NCBI GenBank assembly: GCA_947372465.1
Contig: CANBTT010000004.1
Span: 1-64,000 of the forward strand
Direction: 5' to 3'
DNA length: 64,000 bases
DNA from: Burkholderiales bacterium
Lineage (GTDB): Bacteria; Pseudomonadota; Gammaproteobacteria; Burkholderiales; Burkholderiaceae_C
The notes below the pieces were generated by a model. It ran no database searches, was not told the DNA's origin, and worked only from the letters and a program-made list of their open reading frames with translations. The translations under genes and the position numbers were made by a program. This document shows, piece by piece, positions 18,317-28,659 of this stretch. The number at the start of each line of letters is the position of its first letter. Positions within the stretch are counted from its first letter, which is position 1.

Positions 18317-19492
18317 ATGTCCGAACGAATCATTCCACTGCACGATGAGCGAACCCGCCAAGCGAGGCCCTTTGTGCCGACCCCCCATATTTTGGCCAAG
18401 GGCTTGATCACGGACCAGCTCAACAGACCCCTGAGAGACTTGCGCATCAGTGTCACTGACCGCTGCAACTTTCGTTGTCAATACTGCATGCCCAAAGAGG
18501 TCTTTGACAGCAATTACAAATACCTGCCCCACTCCGACTTGCTGAGCTTTGAAGAGATTGCGCGCTTGTCACAACTCTTTGTCAATCACGGGGTCAAAAA
18601 ACTTCGCCTCACGGGTGGCGAGCCTTTGCTCAGAAAAAACATCGACATCTTGATTGCTCAATTGGCGCACATCAAAACACCCGATGCAAGCCCCTTGGAT
18701 TTGACACTCACCACGAATGGCTCCTTGCTGAGCAAAAAGGCCCGTGCGCTTAAAGAGGCGGGCTTAAAGCGAATCACCGTGAGCCTGGACGCGATGAGCG
18801 ATGAGGTCTTCAAACTCATGAACGACGTGGACTACCCCGTCCAAGATGTCTTGGCTGGCATTCAAAGTGCACAAGACGTGGGCTTGGGGCGTGACGCCCT
18901 AGGTCACTTCAGTGGCCTAAAAATCAATATGGTGGTCAAACGCGGCACCAATGACCAAGAAGTTCTCCCCATGGTCAGGTACTTTCGTGGCAAAGGCATG
19001 TCCTTGAGATTCATTGAATACATGGACGTGGGCTCGACCAATGGATGGAAGATGCAAGAAGTCCTGCCTTCTAGCGAATTGATCGAAAGGATTGGCAAAG
19101 AATTTGACCTGCAAGCACTGCCCTCCAACACTGCAGGCGAGACCGCCAAGCGCTTTGGGTTCAAAAATCAATCGGGCCACATTGACCCCTCACTGGGTGA
19201 GATTGGTGTGATCAGCAGCGTGACACAAGCCTTTTGTGGCGACTGCAACCGAGCAAGGCTCTCGACCGAGGGACAACTGTACATGTGCCTCTTTGCCAGC
19301 AAAGGCTTTGATTTGAAAAGCTTACTGAGAACCCAGGCCAGTGATGAGGAGATCACCTCGGCCATCGCTCACCTTTGGGGCCAACGGAGTGACCGCTACT
19401 CTGAACTCAGAGCACAACAAAACACCGGGTCCGATATGGGCCACCCCCCACCGGGTCATAAACGCGTTGAGATGAGTTATATCGGTGGCTGA
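18317..19492 (+). CDS. moaA: GTP 3',8-cyclase, molybdenum cofactor step 1
   Basis: Radical SAM enzyme, 391 residues. The N-terminal cluster motif CNFRCQYC has cysteines at 50, 54 and 57. The second, substrate-binding cluster motif is [19 protein letters not shown] near residues 300-320, and the product ends in the catalytically required Gly-Gly (SYIGG). It starts molybdopterin synthesis by converting GTP to 3',8-cyclo-7,8-dihydro-GTP. The gene overlaps mobA by 8 bp, and moeA follows. The N-terminal extension of about 35 residues before the radical SAM core is typical of this order. Confidence 0.96.
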   Translation: MSERIIPLHDERTRQARPFVPTPHILAKGLITDQLNRPLRDLRISVTDRCNFRCQYCMPKEVFDSNYKYLPHSDLLSFEEIARLSQLFVNHGVKKLRLTGGEPLLRKNIDILIAQLAHIKTPDASPLDLTLTTNGSLLSKKARALKEAGLKRITVSLDAMSDEVFKLMNDVDYPVQDVLAGIQSAQDVGLGRDALGHFSGLKINMVVKRGTNDQEVLPMVRYFRGKGMSLRFIEYMDVGSTNGWKMQEVLPSSELIERIGKEFDLQALPSNTAGETAKRFGFKNQSGHIDPSLGEIGVISSVTQAFCGDCNRARLSTEGQLYMCLFASKGFDLKSLLRTQASDEEITSAIAHLWGQRSDRYSELRAQQNTGSDMGHPPPGHKRVEMSYIGG

Positions 19493-20153
19493 GTTGCACG
19501 TCGGCACCGCTCACCAAATCAAGCCCGAGGACATCAGCGCGATTGTTCTGTGCGCAGGCCAAGGCACTCGAATGGGCGGACAAGACAAGGGCCTGCAAAT
19601 CTTTCGCGGTTTGCCCTTGGCTCAATGCATTGTGAACAAACTTCATGCCCAAGTTTGTCATGTGATGATCAATGCGAACAGAAACATCGCCACTTATCGG
19701 TCGTTTTGCAAGGACGTGTGGCCCGACGATCAAGAAGAGCCTCTTGGGCCCTTGGCGGGCTTCATGGCTGGTCTTGCGCATTGTCAAACCCCCTATTTGA
19801 TGACCGTGCCCTGCGACACACCCCTGATCCCCGATGACTTGAGCACACGCTTGGCTCAGGCTTTGTCCCATTCAAATGCCGATGTGGCCATGGTCCGCGC
19901 CTTGGAGCCACAAAGTGCGGGTGGGCCCTTCACACTCAGGCCTCAGCCCGTCTTGACGATGATGAAACGAGGGCTTGCCGCGCATTTGGGCGATCACCTT
20001 CAAAAAGGCGGTCGCAAGGTCGAGTCCTGGGCCCAGGAGCTTGACTGCGTTTGGGCCGATTTTGATCAAGCAGGCGATGACCCACAGGCCTTCTTTAACC
20101 TCAACACCCTTGGTGACTTGCGTGCACTCGAGCATTCGCTCGTTCAGCATTAA
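19485..20153 (+). CDS. mobA: Molybdenum cofactor guanylyltransferase
   Basis: 222 residues. It attaches GMP to molybdopterin to make the bis-MGD cofactor used by nitrate reductases and formate dehydrogenases. The nucleotide-binding loop [16 protein letters not shown] lies at about 22-37, and the metal-binding VPCDTPL motif near 107-113. The start is GTG at 19485, inside the end of moaA (8-bp overlap), indicating translational coupling. About 15 residues precede the conserved core, so a later start cannot be excluded. Confidence 0.92.
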   Translation: MAELHVGTAHQIKPEDISAIVLCAGQGTRMGGQDKGLQIFRGLPLAQCIVNKLHAQVCHVMINANRNIATYRSFCKDVWPDDQEEPLGPLAGFMAGLAHCQTPYLMTVPCDTPLIPDDLSTRLAQALSHSNADVAMVRALEPQSAGGPFTLRPQPVLTMMKRGLAAHLGDHLQKGGRKVESWAQELDCVWADFDQAGDDPQAFFNLNTLGDLRALEHSLVQH

Positions 20154-20221
20154 TTCCAACCCAGTGTTTTTTTGATATCCGCCATGCTCACACCAATGCG
20201 TTTTCTCAACAGGACTCTGCG

Positions 20222-21550
20222 ATGAAGAAGGCCCACCATTCGGCGCTCCAAACGAACAGCGTTGAAACCGAGCCCTTGAGCATTGCTCAAGCCAACAGCC
20301 TCATTGAAGAATGTGTTCAAGGGCTTTTTCATGGCCTGGCACCCCAAGCCCTCGAAGTTGAACTGGGCGTGGCCTTTGGGCGCACATTGGCCGCAGACAT
20401 CATCTCCCCCATCCATGTGCCCGCTTACACAAACTCTGCCATGGATGGATTTGCGTTTCGCATGCCCGAGAAACACAAGGTGCAAGGGGGCCCAAGCCGC
20501 TATCTCATCGTTGGAGAGAGCTTTGCTGGAAAACCCTTTGTTGGCAACATTCGATCCAACGAATGCATCAAGATCATGACTGGTGCTGTGATGCCCGAGG
20601 ACGTGGACACGGTGGTCCCTTTTGAAAGTGTGCAACTCGAACTCGGTCAGATCCAAGGCGCCAAGCCCGTTGTGGGAGAAGAGATCCACATCGATTGGGC
20701 CCGCTTTAGAGCGGGGGACAACCGCCGAATCGCTGGAGAGGACATCGCCAAGGGGGCCTGCGTCCTTCGAAAAGGCCACCGCTTGCACTCGGCCTCCATG
20801 GGCTTGATTGCAAGCCTTGGCTTTTCTGCCGTGCAAGTGCAATCGGCGTTAAAAGTCGCCCTTTTTTCGACGGGCGATGAACTTCAAAGGCCTGGTGAAG
20901 CCTTAAAGCCCGGCATGATCTTTGATTCAAACCGTTACACCTTGAAAGGCTTGCTGCAAGGCCTTGGCTGCGAAGTCATTGATTTAGGAATTGTCCCGGA
21001 CCGTCCCCAAGCACTCAAACAAACACTCGCCCAGGCTGCAGAACTTGCCCATGTCATCATCACCAGTGGCGGGGTCAGCGACGGAGATGCCGACTTCACA
21101 AAAACCTTGGTGCAGGAATTGGGAGAAGTCTTTTTTTGGAAAATTGCAATGCGTCCAGGTCGACCCTTGGCCTTTGGAAACATCTCAAAGCGCTTGTTCT
21201 TTGGCCTGCCTGGCAACCCCGTGGCGGTGATGGTGACCTTTTTAAGCATGGTTCGACCCGCCTTGCTCCAACTCATGGGGCAAGAGAAAGACTCAGGCCC
21301 CTTAAGAACCACAACACAGGCCTTGTGCGAGCAAACCATCAAGAAAAAGAAAGGCCGCACTGAGTTTCAACGAGGCATGACAAGACGCAATTCAAAGGGC
21401 GAGCTGTGCGTGAGCCTGAGCGGCAACCAGGGCTCGGGCATCTTGAGCTCCATGGTCCAGGGCGACTGCTTGATTGTCTTGGAGCATGACCGCGAAGACG
21501 TGAACGCACAGGAATGGGTCACGATTTGGCCCCTGGCTGGGCTCATTTAA
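20222..21550 (+). CDS. moeA: Molybdopterin molybdenumtransferase
   Basis: 442 residues. It inserts molybdate into adenylylated molybdopterin. Recognised motifs are PAYTNSAMDGFAFR (about 63-76, MoeA N-terminal signature), FSTGDEL, the MPT-binding ITSGGVSDGDADF (about 280-292) and the PGNPVAVMV loop. It follows mobA by 68 bp, completing a moaA-mobA-moeA cluster. The product begins MKKAHHSALQ; the first 15 residues are not conserved. Confidence 0.95.
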   Translation: MKKAHHSALQTNSVETEPLSIAQANSLIEECVQGLFHGLAPQALEVELGVAFGRTLAADIISPIHVPAYTNSAMDGFAFRMPEKHKVQGGPSRYLIVGESFAGKPFVGNIRSNECIKIMTGAVMPEDVDTVVPFESVQLELGQIQGAKPVVGEEIHIDWARFRAGDNRRIAGEDIAKGACVLRKGHRLHSASMGLIASLGFSAVQVQSALKVALFSTGDELQRPGEALKPGMIFDSNRYTLKGLLQGLGCEVIDLGIVPDRPQALKQTLAQAAELAHVIITSGGVSDGDADFTKTLVQELGEVFFWKIAMRPGRPLAFGNISKRLFFGLPGNPVAVMVTFLSMVRPALLQLMGQEKDSGPLRTTTQALCEQTIKKKKGRTEFQRGMTRRNSKGELCVSLSGNQGSGILSSMVQGDCLIVLEHDREDVNAQEWVTIWPLAGLI

Positions 21551-21630
21551 GGCGAGCATGCAAGGGTTTTGTCACTGATCAAATTTGAGATCAATTTGAA
21601 TTGACGCGCGCACCTTGGTGCCTTGCCCCC

Positions 21631-22083
21631 TTAGCTCGCTTCTTTCAAAGCCATGAGCACCCCTTGATTGGCCAACTCATCAGCACGCTCATTGCCAGGA
21701 TCTCCCGAATGCCCCTTGACCCAATGCCATGTGATGTCATGACCACTGCCGTGCACCAAGGCGTCCAGCTCTTTCCAAAGTTCGGCATTTTTCACCGCTT
21801 GTTTGGAGGCTGTTTTCCAGCCCTTGAGCTTCCAGCCATGGATCCACTCGGTGATGCCTTGCCTCACGTACTGGCTGTCAAGGTAAAGACTGATCTTGCA
21901 GTTTTCTTTCAATGACTCCAATGCTTTGATCACCGCCATCAACTCCATTTTGTTATTCGTCGTCAAAAGCTCTCCACCATAGAGCACTTTCTCATGGCCC
22001 TCAAAGGTCAAGAAGGCGCCCCATCCTCCAGGGCCTGGATTGCCTTTGCAGGCCCCATCGGTATAGATCACCACATGTTTCAT
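21631..22083 (-). CDS. rnhA: Ribonuclease HI
   Basis: 150 residues from the ATG at 22081-22083, beginning [22 protein letters not shown]. It cleaves the RNA strand of RNA-DNA hybrids. Catalytic acids of the D-E-D-D set are visible: Asp9 (YTDGAC), Glu in NNKMELMAV, Asp in YLDSQYV, and Asp in [10 protein letters not shown]. The ATG overlaps the stop of the upstream methyltransferase gene (ATGA), so the two are translationally coupled. Length equals the family norm. Confidence 0.96.
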   Translation of the reverse strand: MKHVVIYTDGACKGNPGPGGWGAFLTFEGHEKVLYGGELLTTNNKMELMAVIKALESLKENCKISLYLDSQYVRQGITEWIHGWKLKGWKTASKQAVKNAELWKELDALVHGSGHDITWHWVKGHSGDPGNERADELANQGVLMALKEAS

Positions 22084-22892
22084 TGCTGCTGCTCTCTTGG
22101 GTTGATGCCTTGCAAGGCTTGGTGTTTTTCTGCTGCGTGCCTGGACGTTGCACTGGGTTGGGAGATCAAGGCACCGTGGTGAAGGGCTGACTTCCAAGAC
22201 GCGCCAAGCAGTCGCATGCCCCGCACGCGTTTTACAGCCGTTAAAAAATAAGCCGACCCAAAAATCGGCCACCATCGGTTGCCAGCCAACTCCATCCATT
22301 GGAGTCTTGAGAGCCATCTTTGAGTCTCAAAGGAGGGCTTGTACAAACCAAATCCCCCGCCCTCAACCTCTAAGCCCAGCAAGGTCAACCAGTCCTTCAT
22401 CCGCTGAGGACCAATGAACTCGCTGTGAATGGGCATGAATGTTTTTTTGGAACCCAGTCTTGCATAAAAACGCTCTCGCATGAGCCTTGCCCCCCACAGT
22501 GACCAAGGATTCAAACCACAAATGATCACACGCCCCTCAGGCACCAAGACGCGCTCGACCTCTCTGAGGGTGGCGTGTGGATCAGGGCAGATCTCCAAGG
22601 TATGGGGCAAAATAATCAAATCCAAACTCTGCTCAGCAAAGGGCAGTGCTCTAAAATCTGTGCACAATGACGTTTCAATGCCTTCACAATTGGGCAGCGC
22701 AAGCCAGCGGTGTGGCATGCGGTTGGCTCTCAATGCGTCCAACTGCTCGAGACCCAATTGCAAAGCATGAAAACCAAACAAATCTCCAACCAGGCCGTCC
22801 AATTGCTTTTGCTCCCATTCGATCAAGTATTGACCCGCGGGTGAACTCAACCACGTTTGCCATTCTTTCATCTCAACAATTGATTCACTCAT
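22080..22892 (-). CDS. SAM-dependent methyltransferase-like protein
   Basis: About 270 residues, type 11 methyltransferase-like. After an N-terminal [15 protein letters not shown] segment come [26 protein letters not shown] and [26 protein letters not shown], the acidic loop and post-motif of this family. The usual glycine-rich motif I (GxGxG) is not obvious, so substrate and activity are uncertain. I use the ATG at 22890-22892, which shares CATG with the opposite gloB start; an internal ATG seven codons later is possible. It is coupled to rnhA downstream. Confidence 0.82.
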   Translation of the reverse strand: MSESIVEMKEWQTWLSSPAGQYLIEWEQKQLDGLVGDLFGFHALQLGLEQLDALRANRMPHRWLALPNCEGIETSLCTDFRALPFAEQSLDLIILPHTLEICPDPHATLREVERVLVPEGRVIICGLNPWSLWGARLMRERFYARLGSKKTFMPIHSEFIGPQRMKDWLTLLGLEVEGGGFGLYKPSFETQRWLSRLQWMELAGNRWWPIFGSAYFLTAVKRVRGMRLLGASWKSALHHGALISQPSATSRHAAEKHQALQGINPREQQQ

Positions 22893-23664
22893 GAAACTTC
22901 TTGCATTACCTGCATTTACGGACAATTATTTTTGGCTTTGGCACAATGGCAAAGAAGCCCTTGTTGTCGACCCCGGTCAAGCTGAACCCGTTTTGGAGGC
23001 CCTGGTCAATTTGAATCTCTCTTTGACTGCCATTTTAGTCACACATCACCACAAAGATCACATCGGTGGCATACAAGCGTTGCGTGAAAAAACCAATGCG
23101 GGTGTCTTTGGACCGGAACACAGCCAAATGCCCAAGCCCTTTAAGGTGCTCAAAGCCCACGATCGACTGACATTGCTGGGCCATGAGATTGAAGTGCTTG
23201 AGGTACCCGGCCACACATTGAGCCATTTGGCGTACCTCATGCCAAGAACCGCACCCACTGAAGGGGCACTCTTATTTTGCGGCGACACCTTGTTCTCTGG
23301 CGGCTGCGGTCGACTCTTTGAGGGCACGGCCCAGCAGATGTTAAACTCCCTTGCACAATTCAAATCCCTGGAGGATGACACACAAGTGTGTTGCGCCCAC
23401 GAATACACCTTGTCAAACTTAAAATTCGCCTTGCACATTGAGCCCCACAACCAAGCCTTGAAAAATTACAACGCACACTGTCAAATGCTCAGGCAACAAA
23501 ACCTTCCCACCGTGCCCTCCAGCATGGGCACAGAAAAAGAAATCAATCCTTTTCTAAGAGCCCACCTGCCTGAGGTTCAACAGTCTGCCATGCAATTTAA
23601 CGAGAAGGTGTGCGATGAATTGAGCTGTTTTGCAGCCCTAAGAGAATGGAAAAACACGTTTTGA
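22891..23664 (+). CDS. gloB: Hydroxyacylglutathione hydrolase (glyoxalase II)
   Basis: 257 residues of the metallo-beta-lactamase fold. The dinuclear metal motif THHHKDHIGG lies at 51-60, followed by GHTLSHLAYL, CGDTLFSGGCGRLFEG and CCAHEYTLSNLKFA, the standard GloB blocks. It hydrolyses S-lactoylglutathione to lactate and glutathione in methylglyoxal detoxification. The start [15 protein letters not shown] is conserved, so the ATG at 22891 is well supported even though it overlaps the divergent methyltransferase start. It overlaps mltD by 19 bp. Confidence 0.96.
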   Translation: MKLLALPAFTDNYFWLWHNGKEALVVDPGQAEPVLEALVNLNLSLTAILVTHHHKDHIGGIQALREKTNAGVFGPEHSQMPKPFKVLKAHDRLTLLGHEIEVLEVPGHTLSHLAYLMPRTAPTEGALLFCGDTLFSGGCGRLFEGTAQQMLNSLAQFKSLEDDTQVCCAHEYTLSNLKFALHIEPHNQALKNYNAHCQMLRQQNLPTVPSSMGTEKEINPFLRAHLPEVQQSAMQFNEKVCDELSCFAALREWKNTF

Positions 23665-25238
23665 AATTCCGCTTGCCCAATTGTCTGAGAAGCCTACCTA
23701 GAGAGCAACATCTTTTGCTCAAGCTCATTGGGCCTGCGCTTTGCTGCTTGCTTGGTGCTTGTCAATCCATTCCATTGACGAACAACGACACCAGTGCTTT
23801 GCCCTCCAGCCCGCCCACGCCTTCCATCAAATCGAATGACAGCGCAATAAGTGCACCCTACAGTGCCAACAACACGGCCTTGTCACCGTTGAGCAGCAAA
23901 GCGTTCTCGAGCTCCGAGGTTGCGCACCTGAGCCTGCCCATCGACATTTGGGAACGCGTGAGAAAGGGCTTTGGCATGCCTGACTTGCAAAGTGATCTCG
24001 TGACGGACCGAGAGGTATGGTACAGCGCTAAGCCTGACTATTTGATTCGCATGACAGAGCGCTCCACCAAGTACATGTACTACATCGTTGAGGAGTTGGA
24101 GAGAAGGCAAATGCCCACAGAGCTCGCCTTGCTGCCCTTTGTCGAATCGGCCTTCAATCCACAAGCCGTCTCTTCGGCAAGGGCCACTGGCATGTGGCAG
24201 TTCATGCCCAAAACAGGCAAAACATTTGACTTGAAACAAAACGCCTTTCGAGATGACCGCCGCGATGTCATGGCCTCCACCAGAGCCGCATTGGATTACC
24301 TACAAAAACTCTACACTCAATTTGGTGACTGGCATTTGGCCTTGGCGGCCTACAACTGGGGAGAGGGCAATGTGGGCAAGGCCATTGCAAAAAATCAGCG
24401 TCTGGGCCTAGGCGTGAGTTACCTCGAGCTGTCCATGCCCATGGAGACACGTTTTTATGTGCCTAAATTGCAAGCCGTCAAAAACATCATCGCCGTTCCT
24501 CAAAACTACCAAGTCAAGTTGGCCAACATACCCAACCATCCTTATTTCCAATCGGTCCCATTGCTAAGGGACATTGACGTGAGCCTGGTGTCTAAATTGG
24601 CTGAAATTCCAGTCGAAGATTTCAAAGCCCTCAACCCGTCTGCCAACCGACCCGTTTTATTGGCCGCAGGAACACCCCAAATTCTTTTGCCTTGGGACAA
24701 TGCGGAAATCTTTCAAAAGAATTACGACAATTTCACGGGCTCCAAACTCGCCAGTTGGACCGCTTGGATTGCACCCAAAACGCTCAAAGTGTCTGAAGCG
24801 GCCAAACAATTGGGCATCAAAGAAGAGGAACTCAAGTTCCTCAACAACATCCCACCCAAAATGTTGATCAAAGCAGGCTCTGCGCTGCTCATTCCTAGAG
24901 GCGCTCAAAAGGACGAAGATGTCTCTTTTAAGATTGCCGAACAAGGTCAACTTGACTTATCGCCTGAACAATTTGGCAAAAAAGTGGCCCATAAAATAGG
25001 ATCAAAAGACACTTGGCAGTCCATTGCCCTCAAATACCACGTCAGCACCAAAGAGATTGCTCTTTGGAACGATTTGTCGATCAACCAACAACTCAAAGTC
25101 GGTCAAACACTCACCCTCTTTGTCAACGCCAAGGCCTTGTCAAAGAAAAAAGCACCAAGCAAAGTGAGTCCCAGCAAGCCCAGTGCAAATGCAGCTGCAG
25201 ACGCTTCAAGCAAAAAGCCCGCTCACAAGAAGCCTTGA
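23646..25238 (+). CDS. mltD: Membrane-bound lytic murein transglycosylase D
   Basis: 530-residue lipoprotein with lipobox LLGAC (Cys39). The SLT (goose-lysozyme-like) domain spans about 150-290, with catalytic Glu167 in LPFVESAFNPQA, then ATGMWQFMPKTG and LALAAYNWGEGNVGKAI. A C-terminal LysM peptidoglycan-binding repeat lies at about 440-490 (HKIGSKDTWQSIALKYHVST), followed by a Lys/Ser/Ala-rich tail. It cleaves peptidoglycan glycan strands at the outer membrane. The gene begins inside the end of gloB in another frame. Confidence 0.94.
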   Translation: MEKHVLKFRLPNCLRSLPREQHLLLKLIGPALCCLLGACQSIPLTNNDTSALPSSPPTPSIKSNDSAISAPYSANNTALSPLSSKAFSSSEVAHLSLPIDIWERVRKGFGMPDLQSDLVTDREVWYSAKPDYLIRMTERSTKYMYYIVEELERRQMPTELALLPFVESAFNPQAVSSARATGMWQFMPKTGKTFDLKQNAFRDDRRDVMASTRAALDYLQKLYTQFGDWHLALAAYNWGEGNVGKAIAKNQRLGLGVSYLELSMPMETRFYVPKLQAVKNIIAVPQNYQVKLANIPNHPYFQSVPLLRDIDVSLVSKLAEIPVEDFKALNPSANRPVLLAAGTPQILLPWDNAEIFQKNYDNFTGSKLASWTAWIAPKTLKVSEAAKQLGIKEEELKFLNNIPPKMLIKAGSALLIPRGAQKDEDVSFKIAEQGQLDLSPEQFGKKVAHKIGSKDTWQSIALKYHVSTKEIALWNDLSINQQLKVGQTLTLFVNAKALSKKKAPSKVSPSKPSANAAADASSKKPAHKKP

Positions 25239-25300
25239 CTCTTCACCCATCAACAGCTGGGCCTGAGATTTTGAGCGCTTATTAAAAGGCTCACTGGCTT

Positions 25301-25897
25301 TTAAGTGGCTTTGCGATCGGCCAAGGCATGCGCAATGGTCCCCAAATCGACGTATTCCAACTCGCTGCCCAAGGGCACGCCTCTGGCCAAACGTGTGACG
25401 TGAAGGCCTCGCTTTTGCAAGGCCTTGGAGAGCACGTGCGCACTCGCCTCGCCCTCGGCGGTGAAGTTCGTGGCCAAGATCACCTCTTGCACCACCCCAT
25501 CGCTGGCGCGCTCGAGCAGCATTTTGACACCCAGGTCTTGAGGGCCCAGTCCATCCAAAGGACTCAAAGCCCCCATCATCACAAAATACAAGCCCTTGTA
25601 GGTTTGCGTTCTTTCAATGGCCGACTGGTCGGAGGGCGACTCAACAATGCACAGTCGAGAGGCATCCCTTTTTTCATCACTGCAAGTGGCGCATACAAGC
25701 GCTTGTGTGAGGGTATGGCATTTTTCGCAGTGACCCACGTCAACCACCGCTTGGCTCAAAGCTTGGGCCAAAACCTGTGCACCCGCGCGGTCGTGCTGTA
25801 ACAAATGATAGGCCATGCGTGAGGCAGACTTCACACCGACACCCGGCAGACGCCTCAAGGCCTGAATCAAGGCCTCCAGCGCATGTAAATCACTCAT
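25301..25897 (-). CDS. recR: Recombination protein RecR
   Basis: 198 residues, family length. The N-terminal helix-hairpin-helix ([20 protein letters not shown], about 14-33), a C4 zinc finger (CEKCHTL...CATC, about 57-72) and a Toprim domain (LCIVESPSD onward) are all present. With RecF and RecO it loads RecA on gapped DNA. It is last in the conserved dnaX-ybaB-recR operon, 36 bp after ybaB. Confidence 0.97.
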   Translation of the reverse strand: MSDLHALEALIQALRRLPGVGVKSASRMAYHLLQHDRAGAQVLAQALSQAVVDVGHCEKCHTLTQALVCATCSDEKRDASRLCIVESPSDQSAIERTQTYKGLYFVMMGALSPLDGLGPQDLGVKMLLERASDGVVQEVILATNFTAEGEASAHVLSKALQKRGLHVTRLARGVPLGSELEYVDLGTIAHALADRKAT

Positions 25898-25933
25898 GCA
25901 TCACACCAGACAAGGGGTTGCTAACATCAAGCA

Positions 25934-26266
25934 TCAAAAGGGCAGTTTCATGCCACCAGGCAGGCCTGGCATGCCCGCAGTCAATTTGCCCATCTTTTCT
26001 TCAGATGTTTGCTCTGCTCTTTTGGCCGCATCGTTGAAAGCGGTGGTGATCAAGTCCTCAAGCATCTCGTGGTCATCGCCCATTAAACTCGGATCAATCA
26101 CCACTTTTTTGACTTGGTGCTTGCAGGTGATGGTGATTTTGACAAGGCCGTTGCCCGCCTCGCCCGTGACTTCGATAAAAGCCAACTCGTCTTGGGCTTT
26201 CTTTAGATTGTCCTGCATGGCTTGGGCTTGCTTCATCAAGCCGGCCAGTTGTCCTTTGTTAAACAT
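25934..26266 (-). CDS. ybaB: YbaB/EbfC family nucleoid-associated protein
   Basis: 110 residues from the ATG at 26264-26266, beginning [18 protein letters not shown]. This matches the YbaB/EbfC family of small dimeric DNA-binding proteins, including a Gly/Met-rich C-terminus ([13 protein letters not shown]). A purine-rich AGAGA site precedes the start. Location between dnaX and recR is conserved across bacteria. The exact cellular role is still unclear. Confidence 0.95.
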   Translation of the reverse strand: MFNKGQLAGLMKQAQAMQDNLKKAQDELAFIEVTGEAGNGLVKITITCKHQVKKVVIDPSLMGDDHEMLEDLITTAFNDAAKRAEQTSEEKMGKLTAGMPGLPGGMKLPF

Positions 26267-26291
26267 GCTGCTGTCTCTTTCTTTAAATAAA

Positions 26292-28424
26292 TCAAATGAT
26301 CTTGATGGAACCGGCAATGATTTTGGCGTCAAACTCTTGCATCATTTGGATGACAAATGGATCGTTCAAAATTTTTGCCTCTGCAATTTGTTGGTTTTCA
26401 AAAGCAATTTGTGCCAAGCGCATGGCGGGGCTGTCTTGCACGGGGGCGAGCTCAAAACGCAACTCCAAAACATGGCCCAATTGCGCCAAGCCTTTGGTGA
26501 GTCGTTCAACGGAGCTCACGGTTTTCAAGGACTCCCGCTCAATTCGCAACAACCAACTGCCCGCCTCTTTTGCAATCATTTGGGATTGCAAAGCCAATTC
26601 TCTGGCAAGAGACTGGACAAGCTCCGCTTGAATCAATTGTTGCACAACTGACAACCAATAATCCCCTTCTTGCGTCGGTTTGAGCTTGGTTTTGAACTGC
26701 TCTTTGGGTTCGAGCGTGCCAATGTCGGCATTTTGCGAAGCCTGCCTCACAACCACATGCAGCGCGCCGCTTGGTGGCTCATTGACGATTTGTGCAGGCT
26801 CCATCGCAAGACGATTGAAAGCTGTCCCAGCGGGAATGCCTTGATCTTGATCCTCTGCCCATCGGTCGACATCGGCGACACGCTCTGGCACATACGGCTC
26901 ATCGAAGTCGCCCTCGCTCGGGGACGCTTGGATTGGAGCGGACAAACTCGGCTTGGGTCGCTGGGCCATGTCTCGAACAGGCAAATTAAAACCAGAACCC
27001 ACCTGCACTTCGCTGGAGGGGTCAAGCACCCGATTCGATTTTTGAACCGGTTCGGCCAAGTCAGCATCCCCCCGTTTGTGCACAGGCGGTTGTTCAGCGT
27101 TGAGAGAGGCGTTTTGAGCGCTTGAGTGCTGCTCCATGCTGCTTGGTTCAACAAGCCACGGAGGTGTTGCAGTGGAGGCTTGAGCTTGAGCTTGAGCTTG
27201 CGCTTGAGCTTGCACTTGGCCTGGCGCTAGACCGGGCGCTTTGGACGTGGGTTTTAGAGATTCAAGAGTTTTTTTTTGAGCCTCTTGCCCGCTTTGAGCA
27301 TGGTCCTGTGGGTGAGCAGTCTCACCATTGTCCACCTCCTTAAAGGCCAAAAGCCTTAAAAGAATCATGGTCAAGCCAGCGTACTCATCGGGTGCCAAGC
27401 CAATCTCTGAGCGACCCTTCAAACAAATGGAGTACAAAAGCTGCGTCTCGTCTTTGGGCATCCTCTCAGACAAGGCCTGTGTCCTGGCCACATCAGGATC
27501 GATCTCAGTTGCTTCTGAGGGCTTTGAGTTCGAGAATTGAAACACAGCCATTCGCTGGAGCACATAGGAGATGTCTTCCAACGCTTGAGAGGCACTCAGG
27601 CCTTGATCTCGAAGTTGATCACAAATTTGTATCACCTCTTGCCCGTCTCCACGAGCCAAGGCGTCTATCAACCCATACACATGGTCTTTGTCCACACTCC
27701 CAAGCATTTGACGAACCTCTTGGTCCTTGATGTCGGCGCCCGTGTATGCAATGGCCTGATCGGTCAGTGAAAGCGCGTCTCGCATCGAGCCACGAGCCGC
27801 CCGGGCCAAACTAAAAAGTGCGCTTTTTTGTGCGAGGATGTTCTCTAAGCCCAGGACATGCTCCAAATGCTCCAGTATCGTCTCTGGCGCCATGGGACGC
27901 AAATTGAACTGCAAACAACGAGACAAGACCGTGACCGGTACTTTTTGCGGATCGGTGGTGGCCAAGACGAACTTCAAATACTCTGGGGGCTCCTCCAGGG
28001 TCTTCAAAATGGCATTGAAAGCGTGGTTGCTGAGCATGTGAACTTCATCGATCATGAAGACTTTGAAGCGGCCCGTGACGGGTTTGTACACCGCTTGCTC
28101 AATGAGGTTTTGAACCTCCTCTACCCCGCGATTGGAGGCCGCATCAAGCTCTGTGTAGTCAACAAAACGACCCATGTCAATGGCCATGCAGTTATCACAA
28201 ACACCACAAGGAAGCGCAGTGATGCCTATCTCACAATTCAACGACTTTGCCAAAATTCTCGAAACCGTGGTCTTACCAACACCCCTGGTGCCCGTGAAGA
28301 GGTAGGCATGGTGCAAGCGCTGTTGGGTCAATGCGTTCGTCAATGCTTGCACCACATGCGGCTGCCCCACCAATTCGGTGAAGTTCTTTGGGCGATACTT
28401 TCTGGCCAAGACAAGGTAAGACAT
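26292..28424 (-). CDS. dnaX: DNA polymerase III subunits tau and gamma
   Basis: 710 residues, the full-length tau clamp-loader subunit. AAA+ domains I-II contain Walker [10 protein letters not shown] (about 45-53), a zinc-binding [22 protein letters not shown] and the SRC arginine finger (LSRCLQF); domain III ends near 365 (LLRLLAF). Then come a linker with a Gln-Ala repeat, a Pro-rich variable region, and the C-terminal tau domains that contact DnaB helicase and polymerase. A nine-A run covers codons 383-386 just after domain III, with stops in both other frames. That predicts a gamma-like product by slippage. Confidence 0.96.
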   Translation of the reverse strand: MSYLVLARKYRPKNFTELVGQPHVVQALTNALTQQRLHHAYLFTGTRGVGKTTVSRILAKSLNCEIGITALPCGVCDNCMAIDMGRFVDYTELDAASNRGVEEVQNLIEQAVYKPVTGRFKVFMIDEVHMLSNHAFNAILKTLEEPPEYLKFVLATTDPQKVPVTVLSRCLQFNLRPMAPETILEHLEHVLGLENILAQKSALFSLARAARGSMRDALSLTDQAIAYTGADIKDQEVRQMLGSVDKDHVYGLIDALARGDGQEVIQICDQLRDQGLSASQALEDISYVLQRMAVFQFSNSKPSEATEIDPDVARTQALSERMPKDETQLLYSICLKGRSEIGLAPDEYAGLTMILLRLLAFKEVDNGETAHPQDHAQSGQEAQKKTLESLKPTSKAPGLAPGQVQAQAQAQAQAQASTATPPWLVEPSSMEQHSSAQNASLNAEQPPVHKRGDADLAEPVQKSNRVLDPSSEVQVGSGFNLPVRDMAQRPKPSLSAPIQASPSEGDFDEPYVPERVADVDRWAEDQDQGIPAGTAFNRLAMEPAQIVNEPPSGALHVVVRQASQNADIGTLEPKEQFKTKLKPTQEGDYWLSVVQQLIQAELVQSLARELALQSQMIAKEAGSWLLRIERESLKTVSSVERLTKGLAQLGHVLELRFELAPVQDSPAMRLAQIAFENQQIAEAKILNDPFVIQMMQEFDAKIIAGSIKII
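27181..27216. repeat. Hexanucleotide repeat inside dnaX
   Basis: Six tandem hexamers of TGAGCT type (three perfect, then TGCGCT, TGAGCT, TGCACT) encode the alternating Gln-Ala stretch in the DnaX linker. Because the unit is six bases, copy-number change would lengthen or shorten the linker without a frameshift. Confidence 0.85.
27254..27284 (-). promoter_or_regulatory. Predicted dnaX slippage site (A9 in hairpin loop)
   Basis: The coding strand has nine A (27277-27269) flanked by CAAGAG and its complement CTCTTG, so the run sits in the loop of a 6-bp stem. Slipping to give one extra base leads to TGA at 27264-27262, two codons after the run. Losing one base leads to TAA at 27256-27254. A GAGG lies just upstream of the run. 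Each product would be about 387-389 residues, ending just past domain III. Confidence 0.6.
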
Positions 28425-28523
28425 GGCGTCATTCTAAAGGGTCAAAACAGCAAAAGTCTGGCATTTCCTCGCCCACATATAAATATTCAACGAGCCCCTT
28501 TCCCCCACCCAGCGCCAAGCGAC

Positions 28524-28554
28524 TTCAAACCGAGCACACAAAAACCCGTACAAT
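28524..28554 (+). promoter_or_regulatory. Promoter of the SRP RNA gene
   Basis: TACAAT (28549-28554, 5 of 6 to TATAAT) lies seven bases before the predicted 5' end of ffs. TTCAAA (28524-28529) is a possible -35 at 19-bp spacing. Confidence 0.6.
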
Positions 28555-28561
28555 AGACCCC

Positions 28562-28659
28562 GACGGGCCTTCCCGCATGGCGAAGCGGCCAACCGGGTCA
28601 GGTGGGGAACCAAGCAGCCCTAACTGTGGAGTCAGTGCCGGGGTCAAGGCTCGTCTTTT
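28562..28659 (+). ncRNA. ffs: Signal recognition particle RNA, 4.5S type
   Basis: The universally conserved apical region is present: GGTCAGGT, then GG-GGAA-CC, then AAGCAGCC. Compared with the E. coli hairpin (CC-GGAA-GG) the closing pairs are swapped in a compensatory way, which argues strongly for a functional RNA. The ends pair over 10 bp, GACGGGCCTT (28562-28571) with AAGGCTCGTC (28646-28655, one G-U pair), followed by TTTT as terminator. It binds Ffh and targets nascent membrane proteins to FtsY. It lies next to divergent dnaX. Confidence 0.95.

Noticed and set aside
27178..27220. Repeat array that might suggest a CRISPR or phase-variable element
   Set aside because: It is an in-frame hexamer repeat coding for Gln-Ala in the DnaX linker. 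Unit size precludes frameshifts and there are no spacers.
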